Shown: one piece after another, positions 36,756 to 44,429 of the stretch
Numbering within the stretch: the stretch's first letter is position 1
Layout: every line of letters begins with the position of its first letter
Assembly (NCBI GenBank): GCA_951812665.1
Contig: CATOST010000023.1
Location: 1 to 64,000, forward strand
Source of the DNA: an uncultured Acidobacteriota bacterium
GTDB lineage: Bacteria; Acidobacteriota; UBA6911; RPQK01; JAJDTT01
DNA length: 64,000 bases
Reading direction: 5' to 3'
Notes under the pieces: generated by a model
Database searches by the model: none
Told to the model about the DNA's origin: nothing
The model's input: the letters and a program-made list of their open reading frames with translations, nothing else
Program-made: the position numbers and the translations under genes

Positions 36756-39356
36756 ATGGGGATGAAGCGGCCTTTAGTTGAGAGTCTGGTCCGGTTCGGT
36801 ATCTGCGCCGGCATTGCGGCTTCGCTGGCGGCCGTTGTTCCCGCACTGCCCCGCGCGCTGCTGCGCCAGGAGTTGGAGGGATCGATCCGGAAGTGGATCG
36901 TGCGGGACCGCCAGGGCAACTACGTCCTCTTGTCGCCACAGCGTGGTTCCGGAACCCGCGTCGGATTCTCTCTGCGGATGTCTCAAGGCTCGTCTCCTGA
37001 ATCATTGCGCGACTTCGGGCCAGCGTATCCTCTGGACCCGCCGTTGAAAGGGCGCGGATCCCTCATCAGCGCCGGAATCAGTCTGGATCACCAGGATCGC
37101 ACCCATCTGGTCTGGAGCACCGTGACCGGACTCAGCGGATATGCAATCGTGGATTTTCCCGGCGCCGGCGGGACTGATTTACTCTGGCAAAATCCCCAAA
37201 CCAGATCTCCCGGAGCGCTGGTCCTGGCGGACGAGTACTCCAGGATCGGTGACATTGCGACGGCAGCGGACGGAAGCGTCTGGTTCACCTGGACCGAGTC
37301 GATATCGGATCGCCAGGCGTCGATCCATCTGGGCCGTGTCCATGACGGCGGTTTGTCGTCTTGGCGCATCTTCCGCGGCGACGGCCTCTTTCCGGCCAGC
37401 CTTTTCCTGGATGAGCAGGAGCGTTTCCACCTGGGTTGGCACGACATCTACGAGGAGTCGTACTACGCCTCCGGGCGGCTGGACCGATTGGACGACCCCA
37501 AAGCGGTGAGAGTCGTCCGCCTGCAGAACCGCGCCTTCCAACCGGTCCTGACCCGGACGCAAGGACGGACACTGGCCGTATACGAGGACACCTATTCCCA
37601 CCTGATGACCGTTCTTCCCGAAGAAGAGCCGCTGCGGGCCGTGCCCCTGACCCGGTCCCGGCCCCGCTTTGCCTGGCACACCTTTCATTCGCCCCAATTC
37701 GCCCTGGACCGGTACGGCGTCGCCTGGTTGTTCTTCGTGGACAGCGCCCGCCAACACGTCTTTCGCACCCGGTGGCTGGGCGAGGATTGGGGTCCCGTCC
37801 ACAATACCGCCAAGCTGGTCCGGAATTCGCCCCGCATGGAAGACAACCATCTCCCCATCGAACGTCTCGCGGTGGAGACGGGGATGGCCGAAGGGGAGCC
37901 GGGAATCAAGATTCTGGTGACCCATGGAGATCAACAGGCCCTTCGCTCCGTTCCTGTCCCCTCGCTGGAGGCGTCTCCCGGGAAGAAGGTTCTCTTCCTT
38001 GACTTGGCAGAGGTGCAGGCACTGGAGAATCTTCGCCTGCGGGTGAATTCGGCTCGGAAACACGCCGGGAATCCCGTCATCCGGGCCGGCGGGGAGGACG
38101 ATCCGGATGTCCACGGGGCCGGGAACTTCCTGCGAGTACTGAAGGAAGAAGGCGTTTATCGCATGTGGTATTCGACGATGCGGCGGGATCGCAGCCTGCC
38201 CTGGTGGGAGTGGTATGGCGCGGGCTATGCCGAGAGCACGGACGGATACCGCTTCCGGAAAATGGAACTGCTTCGGAACACGCCCTATGTTCCCATGGTC
38301 CTCAAGGACGCAAACGCTCGGAATCCCAACCGCCGCTACAAGCTCCTCAAATTCCCGACCCATGGCAGCCGGGCCCAGGCGGCGCGGGCCGGCCGCTACA
38401 ATCCGTGGCAGGAGACCAACGCTGGAACACTGTCCACCTCGCGGGACGGGATCGACTGGATTCCCGAACCGGCCATCATGTTTTTTCCGGGGGGGCGGCC
38501 CTTTTCACTCATGCCCCAGTCGGTCCTCTACGATCCGGAGGAGAAAGATCCCGATAAACGCTACAAGGTATACGGATTCTCGTCTCTGAACCTGGCGCGC
38601 CGAGGCGGCGGTTACGCCTACAGTCCGGACGCCTACCACTGGACCGCCCATCCCGACAATCCCATGCTCGATCCCTTTGCCCGGGCGATCCCCGTGGTGA
38701 GGGGCGGCAAGGTGGAGCAGATTCACGATTGGGTCGTCTGGAAGGACGGCGACTACTACCTCTCCCTCTACCAGTATCAGCACAACGGCCGGGAACTGGA
38801 CCTGGAGCTGGCATTCAGCCGCGACGGGGAGAACTTCGTCTTCGTCGACCCGGGGCGGAAGGTGGTGCCTTCGGGTGAGGCCGAGGATTGGGACTGTGAC
38901 CATATCGCTCCCTCTTTGCCCCTGGTGGACGACCGGGAGATCAAGGTCTACTACGGAGCCATCTGCGGCGAGGGGACGTCCGGCGAAAGACGCTCGGGAG
39001 GAGTCGCGGTCCTGAGGCTCGACGGCTTCACCCGCCTGGAGCCGGAAGAACCGGGGAAGGGCGCCGCGCTGACCACGATCCCGGTGGATCCGGGAGGGGC
39101 GTCCCATCTCCACATCAATGCGGATTGCGGAGAAGGGGGCTATCTGGTGGCCGAGTTGCTGGATCCCGAAAGTGGCAGGCCGCTATCCGGCTTCGAAAGT
39201 ACCGACAGCGTCCCGTTTCGGGGCGATGCCGTGTCTCACCGGATGAGTTGGACGGGAGGCAGGGGTCTTTCCGACCTCGACCGCACGTTTCAGATGCGCT
39301 TTCATCTGGTCGGGTCCGAGGGGTATCCGAGACTCTACTCCTTCACCTTCAAGTAG
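36756..39356 (+). CDS. Exported double beta-propeller protein with C-terminal sandwich (paralogue D)
   Basis: 866 residues. After a hydrophobic leader (FGICAGIAASLAAVVPALP), residues about 50-390 form a BNR-like propeller (ISLDHQDRTHLVWSTVTG, LDEQERFHLGWHDIYEES). Residues about 430-760 form a GH43-like propeller (GAGNFLRVLKEEGVYRMWYS, LSTSRDGIDWIPEP, AFSRDGENFVFVDPG). The shared C-terminal module follows (LHINADCGEGGYLVAELLDP to RLYSFTFK). The fusion of two propellers sets it apart from A-C and F. A fragment of a sister gene lies at 35.8 kb. No catalytic acid pair can be assigned. Confidence 0.8.
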   Translation: MGMKRPLVESLVRFGICAGIAASLAAVVPALPRALLRQELEGSIRKWIVRDRQGNYVLLSPQRGSGTRVGFSLRMSQGSSPESLRDFGPAYPLDPPLKGRGSLISAGISLDHQDRTHLVWSTVTGLSGYAIVDFPGAGGTDLLWQNPQTRSPGALVLADEYSRIGDIATAADGSVWFTWTESISDRQASIHLGRVHDGGLSSWRIFRGDGLFPASLFLDEQERFHLGWHDIYEESYYASGRLDRLDDPKAVRVVRLQNRAFQPVLTRTQGRTLAVYEDTYSHLMTVLPEEEPLRAVPLTRSRPRFAWHTFHSPQFALDRYGVAWLFFVDSARQHVFRTRWLGEDWGPVHNTAKLVRNSPRMEDNHLPIERLAVETGMAEGEPGIKILVTHGDQQALRSVPVPSLEASPGKKVLFLDLAEVQALENLRLRVNSARKHAGNPVIRAGGEDDPDVHGAGNFLRVLKEEGVYRMWYSTMRRDRSLPWWEWYGAGYAESTDGYRFRKMELLRNTPYVPMVLKDANARNPNRRYKLLKFPTHGSRAQAARAGRYNPWQETNAGTLSTSRDGIDWIPEPAIMFFPGGRPFSLMPQSVLYDPEEKDPDKRYKVYGFSSLNLARRGGGYAYSPDAYHWTAHPDNPMLDPFARAIPVVRGGKVEQIHDWVVWKDGDYYLSLYQYQHNGRELDLELAFSRDGENFVFVDPGRKVVPSGEAEDWDCDHIAPSLPLVDDREIKVYYGAICGEGTSGERRSGGVAVLRLDGFTRLEPEEPGKGAALTTIPVDPGGASHLHINADCGEGGYLVAELLDPESGRPLSGFESTDSVPFRGDAVSHRMSWTGGRGLSDLDRTFQMRFHLVGSEGYPRLYSFTFK

Positions 39357-39419
39357 ATTCTTCGGCTCCCTCGTCGTGATCCGTTACGGTCGTAAATAGG
39401 GGTTGGTATCCTTGCCCGC

Positions 39420-40454
39420 ATGACGCCCTCTCCTTCCGCAGAAAAGACCCTCCTGGACTCCATCGTCGTCGACGCCCACGGGCATCTTCTGGACCTGGCC
39501 GCCGATTCGGGTCGTCGGTTGCATGAGTCTCTGGGAGGGCTCACCGACGTGCCGCTGATGCGCGTCGGCGGCGTGACCGCCCAACTGACCGCCTGCTGGA
39601 TGCCCGACGTCCGGATAGGCGGGCCCCACGGCAGCCGGCAGCCCTTTCGGGACGTCATGAGGATGTTGGACTACGTACACTGGGAGTTGGATGGAGAAGC
39701 CGGGGACCACGTGGTTCTGGTCCGGACCGCCGGGGATATCGAGGGGGCGGCGGCAGAGTCGAAGACCGCCTTGGTGTTGGGACTCGAGGGAGGAGATGCG
39801 CTCCGGGGAGATTTGGGACGGCTCCGGGCGCTTTACGAGGCGGGTCTGCGGCATGTCTGCCTCGTCCACGAGGGACGGAACGCGATGGGTGTGGCGACGC
39901 AGGTCTGGGAGGATTCGACGATGCGGGTCTACGACCCCAGGGTCGATGCCCCGGGTGGGCTGAGTTCCGCCGGGAAGCGGATCGTCCGTGAGATGAACCG
40001 GCTGGGAATGCTGGTGGACGTCACCCACATGGTCGAGGAGAGCTTCTGGGACACGCTGGAGGTCTCGACTGCGCCTGTGATTGCCTCCCATGGAAATGCC
40101 CGGTCGCTCCGGGACACGGTGAGGTACCTGACCGATGAGCAGATCCGGGCTGTGGCCGAAACCGGGGGGATCATTTGTCCGAGTCCCTTTCCGTTGGGAC
40201 CCACGCGGGAGCGGCCCAGTCTGGAGATGATGCTCCGGCACGTTGATCACATGGTGCGCCTGGTGGGGCCCGATCACGTCGGGTTTGGAACCGACTTTTT
40301 GGATCAGACGGGGTTCCGTCCCGCTGGTTTCGGGGATGTTGGCGAGACTCCACGGTTTGTCGAGGGGCTGCTGGAACTCGGGTACGGGGACGCTGCGATT
40401 CGGAAGATAATGGGCGGGAATTTTTTGAGGGTCTTTCGGCGGGTCGCGGGGTAA
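39420..40454 (+). CDS. Peptidase M19 (membrane dipeptidase) family protein
   Basis: 344 residues, no signal peptide. Family motifs are VVDAHGHLLDL, VLGLEGGDAL (bridging Glu), LVDVTHMVEESFWD (His), VIASHGNARSLRDT (His) and VGFGTDFLDQTG (Asp). The first site reads HGH where most members have H-x-D, so one metal ligand is changed, yet the rest is standard. Family members cleave dipeptides, D-amino-acid peptides or beta-lactams. It follows the double-propeller gene by 63 bases in the same direction. Confidence 0.85.
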   Translation: MTPSPSAEKTLLDSIVVDAHGHLLDLAADSGRRLHESLGGLTDVPLMRVGGVTAQLTACWMPDVRIGGPHGSRQPFRDVMRMLDYVHWELDGEAGDHVVLVRTAGDIEGAAAESKTALVLGLEGGDALRGDLGRLRALYEAGLRHVCLVHEGRNAMGVATQVWEDSTMRVYDPRVDAPGGLSSAGKRIVREMNRLGMLVDVTHMVEESFWDTLEVSTAPVIASHGNARSLRDTVRYLTDEQIRAVAETGGIICPSPFPLGPTRERPSLEMMLRHVDHMVRLVGPDHVGFGTDFLDQTGFRPAGFGDVGETPRFVEGLLELGYGDAAIRKIMGGNFLRVFRRVAG

Positions 40455-40467
40455 AGGTGGGGGGCTA

Positions 40468-40490
40468 GGAGGGGGGACTTTCAGTCCCCC
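40468..40490. repeat. G/C hairpin after the M19 gene
   Basis: ggggggactttcagtccccc, 14 bases after the stop region, of the same class as those at 9.04, 48.05 and 53.91 kb. Confidence 0.7.
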
Positions 40491-40553
40491 ATTCCAACGC
40501 GTTCATCCCGACGTGCACCCGTGGGCTCGCCGGGACGATGTTGCTCTGGAGTT

Positions 40554-40665
40554 CGGCGACAAGAAAGTCGCCGCTCCCAGTCGGCGGCAAGAAAGCCGCC
40601 GGTCCCAATCGGCGACAAGAAAGTCGCCGCTCCTAATCGGCGGCAAGAAAGTCGCCGCTCCTACC
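40554..40665 (+). repeat. Four tandem 28-base hairpin units
   Basis: Units at 40554, 40582, 40610 and 40638 each form a small hairpin, for example cggcgacaagaaagtcgccg, followed by gctccta or gctccca. Arms vary in compensatory fashion (ggcgac with gtcgcc, ggcggc with gccgcc). The last unit overlaps the stop codon of the convergent coiled-coil gene. A degenerate, opposite array is at 25.83 kb. There are no spacers and no cas genes, so it is not CRISPR. Confidence 0.85.
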
Positions 40666-41428
40666 GTGCCGAGAGCGTTCTGTAGAGTTCACCAAATATT
40701 GGAACGGCCAAGAGTATGATCAGAGGCCAGATCACCCGCAACATCACGACACGTAGATCGTCGATTCGGGCCCCGTTCGACGCGATTTGGACAGCTTGAG
40801 CGTCAATCCTGGCCCCTATTGCTGCCGTCTGATCATCCATTCGGGTGCCAAGCTCCCCCGTCCTGGCGTCGATCTTCGCATGGAGTTCGGCGCCCTGTTT
40901 GTCGACCCTGGTTTCCAGGGCCGTGGCCTGAGCATCCATTCGGGCGCCAAACTCCTCCGTCCTGGCGTCGATCTTCGCATGGAGTTCGGCGCCCTGTTTG
41001 TCGATCCTGGTTTCCAGGGCCGTGGCCTGGGCATCCATTCGGGCGCCAAGCTGCTCTGTCCTGGCGTCGATCTTCGCATGGAGTTCGGCGCCCTGTTTGT
41101 CGATCTTGGTTTCCAGGTCCGTGGCCTGAGCATCCATGCGGGTGCCAAGCTCCTCCGTCCTGGTGTCGATTTTTGAAAGGAGTTCAACGCCCTGTTTGTC
41201 GATCTTGGTCTCCAAGGCCGTCGTCTGAGCATTGATTCGGGCGCCAAGTTCCTTGGTCTTGGCGTCCATCTTTGCGCCGATGACGGAGATCACATTCTGG
41301 CCGGCGCGATTTCGCACCTCGTCGTCGGCTCGGTAGGCCAAGTCAGGCTCGACGCCCGCGTGCCGCAGGGCTTGGAACAGTGTTCCGGCCGATTCGGACT
41401 TGGCGGAAGTCTCAGGGGTTGTCGCCAT
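40661..41428 (-). CDS. Coiled-coil protein with 33-residue repeats and a C-terminal membrane helix
   Basis: 255 residues from ATG 41428. An N-terminal head (TLFQALRHAGVEPDLAYRAD) is followed by four consecutive 33-residue repeats, residues 70-201, of the type ALETRIDKQGAELHAKIDAR. Hydrophobic residues follow an 11-residue (hendecad) rhythm, as in right-handed coiled coils. A single membrane helix (LRVIWPLIILLAVPIFG) is near the C-terminus. It resembles CCDC90/DUF1640-like proteins, and the broken small gene at 28472 is a shorter relative. Function unknown. Its stop codon lies inside the hairpin array. Confidence 0.75.
   Translation of the reverse strand: MATTPETSAKSESAGTLFQALRHAGVEPDLAYRADDEVRNRAGQNVISVIGAKMDAKTKELGARINAQTTALETKIDKQGVELLSKIDTRTEELGTRMDAQATDLETKIDKQGAELHAKIDARTEQLGARMDAQATALETRIDKQGAELHAKIDARTEEFGARMDAQATALETRVDKQGAELHAKIDARTGELGTRMDDQTAAIGARIDAQAVQIASNGARIDDLRVVMLRVIWPLIILLAVPIFGELYRTLSAR
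40826..41221 (-). repeat. Four 99-base direct repeats inside the coiled-coil gene
   Basis: Four units of 99 bases each, nearly identical (shared words such as catggagttcggcgccctgt), encode the 33-residue repeats. Such units allow copy-number change by recombination without shifting the frame. Confidence 0.85.
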
Positions 41429-41887
41429 ATTTTCTTTCCAGTTTAGCACGCGTCCAATTCAAACCGACCCGCTCGAACGAAAGATCCGCCGTAGTTGGCG
41501 GAAGGCCATTGGCTACATGCAATGCTCATTCCAAACTGCACTTTTCCAATGGATTCGGGGCTTGCGACAGCCGCGGCGCGGCAGTTTGTCGCGTTAAATT
41601 CGGGAAAGAAGTCATGTTGCGGTTGAACAGAAACGAGGAACAAGGAATGGGGCGTGACACCTTGGGATGGGTTCGGGAGACTGGGTTTATTGGAGGTAGG
41701 GAACTCGGCGGCTGCAAGTTCGCCGCCTCTTGCACCGGAGCGATTTGGTGCTAACAGGACCGGCACGCTTCGCCGACTAACGATGTGAGATTCAGGGTCC
41801 AATTCGAAATTCTGCAATGGGGGTGTTAATCTCCGAATCACGTCTGAATATCCGGTTCCAGTGGGACAGAAACAGAAGGAGCGATAC
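41429..41887. other. Intergenic, no gene recognised
   Basis: About 460 bases between divergent genes. Frames present here are short, lack ribosome sites and show no family features. It should hold the promoters of the coiled-coil gene (left) and of the tandem sialidase-like genes (right). Confidence 0.4.
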
Positions 41888-43021
41888 ATGAACCTGAAGA
41901 AACTCTTGTTGGCCGTCTGCGTTTTCGGGTTGGCGGCGGGCGCCGCCTTGGCCCAGGACTACGAGTCCGTCGACGGGGCCGTGATCTACGACCATGACCC
42001 GTCGACGAAACTGGGTGATGACGTTTTCGGGACCGTCATATCCAATCTGGAGCGCGACTTTCCGGGCCGGAATTCCCACGGCGGACCGGTCTGCATGCAG
42101 TATCCCGACGGCCGCATCGTGGCCTTCAACACGAACACCAGCGATCACAATCTGGACGGGTGGAGCGAGCATGGCGAGAGCCGCGACGGCGGCAAGACCT
42201 GGGACATGTACAACCGGTTCCCCTATTCATTCGAGGCTTACTCGAGAGACGCCAAGCGGCCGGCTTGGATCGAAGCGGGCCTGGTGACCTCCAAGGGAAC
42301 CGTGGTCGTCTTCGTCACCCATTTCATCTTGGGCGGCACCCGGACCATGAGCGGTTTCATGAGGAGTTATGACCAGGGCGCCACCTGGACCGCCTACGAG
42401 TCGGTCGACGGGGTCCACATCGGCTACCCCGTCGGCACGGCAGTGGACGGCGACACCAACTACGTCATCTACGATTCCGATGGCGAGCCCGATGGCGGAC
42501 GCCCCCATGTGCTTTATGTCAGCACCGACGACGGGCGATCCTGGCAGAAGCGGAGCACCCTGCCGCTGCAGGACGACGTCTGGTATGGGGCCATAACCCT
42601 GATGCCGGATGGCGGGTTGCTGGCCGGCGCCTACCACTCGGAAGACGAGTACAACTTCTACTACTGCATCAGCAAGGACCAGGGCCGGACCTGGACCGAG
42701 CAGAGGAAGTCGAAGGTCGACCAGAAGGTTCGGGACCCTGAGCTGGGCCAAATCGGAGGCAGGTACTATCTCCATGGGCGGTCCGGAAGCTACGGTGAGG
42801 GCTCGGATCGCTTCGTCCTCTACGAGTCCTCCGACGGAGAGAACTGGGGCAGCGCCATCGTCGTCAGCAAACAAACCGGCCGGGGGGACGGATACAGCGC
42901 CAACTGCCTGATTGACACCGACGACGATGGGAAGCCCGACGAGCTGATGGTCCTTTTCAGCATCCAGTACAAGGGAGTCGACACCAACGAGCACGTCTTC
43001 TTCATCAGGCCCGACAAATAA
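41888..43021 (+). CDS. Secreted sialidase-like Asp-box protein, tandem copy 1
   Basis: 377 residues. Start chosen at ATG 41888 after agaaggag, giving a clean signal peptide (LLLAVCVFGLAAGAALAQ). Asp boxes are ESRDGGKTWDMYNRFP, RSYDQGATWTAYESV, VSTDDGRSWQKRSTLP, ISKDQGRTWTEQRKSK and ESSDGENWGSAIVV. It ends HVFFIRPDK. Six-bladed sialidase fold; the natural glycan is unknown. The next gene is a near copy, and a third relative lies at 18.2 kb on the other strand. Confidence 0.8.
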   Translation: MNLKKLLLAVCVFGLAAGAALAQDYESVDGAVIYDHDPSTKLGDDVFGTVISNLERDFPGRNSHGGPVCMQYPDGRIVAFNTNTSDHNLDGWSEHGESRDGGKTWDMYNRFPYSFEAYSRDAKRPAWIEAGLVTSKGTVVVFVTHFILGGTRTMSGFMRSYDQGATWTAYESVDGVHIGYPVGTAVDGDTNYVIYDSDGEPDGGRPHVLYVSTDDGRSWQKRSTLPLQDDVWYGAITLMPDGGLLAGAYHSEDEYNFYYCISKDQGRTWTEQRKSKVDQKVRDPELGQIGGRYYLHGRSGSYGEGSDRFVLYESSDGENWGSAIVVSKQTGRGDGYSANCLIDTDDDGKPDELMVLFSIQYKGVDTNEHVFFIRPDK

Positions 43022-43111
43022 GGGAAGAACAGCCGGCTGGAGGTTTCTGATCACCATCGGCACTGGTCCGGATGCCCGATGCCAATGGGAGAGAGATCAA
43101 GGGAGCGATTC

Positions 43112-44233
43112 ATGAAACTGAGGAGATCGATGTTGGCCGTCTGCTTCTTCGGGTTGGCGGCGGGGGCCGCCTTCGCCCAGGACTACGAGTCCATCGACGG
43201 GGCCGTCATCTACGACTACGATCCGTCGACGAAGCTGGGGGACGATGTGTTCGGGACGATCGTGTCCTATCTGGAGCGTGACTTTCCCGGCAGGAATTCC
43301 CACGGTGGACCGGTTTGCATGCAGTATCCCGACGGCCGCATCGTGACCTTCAACACCAACACCAGCGACCATAACCTGGACGGTTGGAGCGAGCATGCCG
43401 AGAGCCGCGACGGCGGCAGGACCTGGGACATGTACAACCGGTTCCCCTATTCATTCGAGGCTTACTCGAGAAACCCCAAAAGGCCGGCCTGGATCGAAGC
43501 GGGCCTGGTGACGTCCAAGGGAACCGTGGTCGTCTTCGTGAGCCATTTCATCTTGGGCGGCACCCGGACCATGAGCGGCTTTATGAGGAGTTACGACCAG
43601 GGCGCCACCTGGACCCACTACGAGTCGGTCGACGGGGTCCATGTCGGCTACCCTGTCGGCACGGCAGTGGACGGCGGCACCAACTACGTCATCTTCGACT
43701 CCGATGGCCGAGGCCCCCATGTGCTGTACGTCAGCACCGACGACGGGCGGTCCTGGCAGAAGCGGAGCACCCTGCCGCTCCAGGACGACGTCTGGTACGG
43801 GGCCGTGACCTTGATGGCGGACGGCGGGCTGCTGGCCGGGGCCTACAATTCGAGCGACGAGCACCACTTCTACTATTGCATCAGCAAGGACCAGGGCCGC
43901 ACCTGGACCGAGCAGAGGAAGGCCCGGGTCGATCTCAAGGTTCGGGACCCGGAGCTGGGCTACGTCGGAGGCCGGTACTATCTCCATGGGCGGTCCGGAA
44001 GCTATGGCGAGGGCGCGAACCGCTTCGTTCTGTACCAGTCGTCCGACGGAGAGAACTGGGGCAGCGCCATCCTCGTCAGCAGCAACACCGGGCGGGGGGA
44101 CGGATACAGCGCAAACTGCCTGATCCAAACCGACGAAGATGGCGTGCCCGACGAACTGATGGTCCTCTACAGCATCAACTACAAGGGAAAGGACACCAAC
44201 GAGCACGTCTTCTTCATCAGGCCCGGCAAATGA
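43112..44233 (+). CDS. Secreted sialidase-like Asp-box protein, tandem copy 2
   Basis: 373 residues starting at ATG 43112 after gggagcg. The signal peptide is SMLAVCFFGLAAGAAFAQ, and all five Asp boxes align with copy 1, roughly 85 percent identical by eye. It lacks a four-residue stretch around the EPDGGR position of copy 1. Flanks are copied too: ggaggtttctgatcaccatc after copy 1 and ggaggcttctgatcaccatc after copy 2. A recent tandem duplication. Confidence 0.8.
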   Translation: MKLRRSMLAVCFFGLAAGAAFAQDYESIDGAVIYDYDPSTKLGDDVFGTIVSYLERDFPGRNSHGGPVCMQYPDGRIVTFNTNTSDHNLDGWSEHAESRDGGRTWDMYNRFPYSFEAYSRNPKRPAWIEAGLVTSKGTVVVFVSHFILGGTRTMSGFMRSYDQGATWTHYESVDGVHVGYPVGTAVDGGTNYVIFDSDGRGPHVLYVSTDDGRSWQKRSTLPLQDDVWYGAVTLMADGGLLAGAYNSSDEHHFYYCISKDQGRTWTEQRKARVDLKVRDPELGYVGGRYYLHGRSGSYGEGANRFVLYQSSDGENWGSAILVSSNTGRGDGYSANCLIQTDEDGVPDELMVLYSINYKGKDTNEHVFFIRPGK

Positions 44234-44429
44234 GGGAAGGGGAGCTGGCAGGAGGCTTCTGATCACCATCTGCGAAGGCGGCATCGAACCCGATACGGAG
44301 CGGTCTGCCACAGAAAACGCACGGCACACGTCCAGTTTCCGGGCCCATGGACTGATTCCGGTTGCTCTTCTGATTTCCCTGGTTGCGATTTCCCTGCCGC
44401 TTCCGGCTCAGGATTCGTTTCTGGGGAAC

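Noticed and set aside
40554..40665. Possible CRISPR array
   Set aside because: Units are contiguous 28-base hairpins without unique spacers, and no cas genes are nearby.
41380..41754. A 124-residue frame between the coiled-coil and sialidase-like genes
   Set aside because: No ribosome site, no recognisable features and overlap with the coiled-coil gene start.
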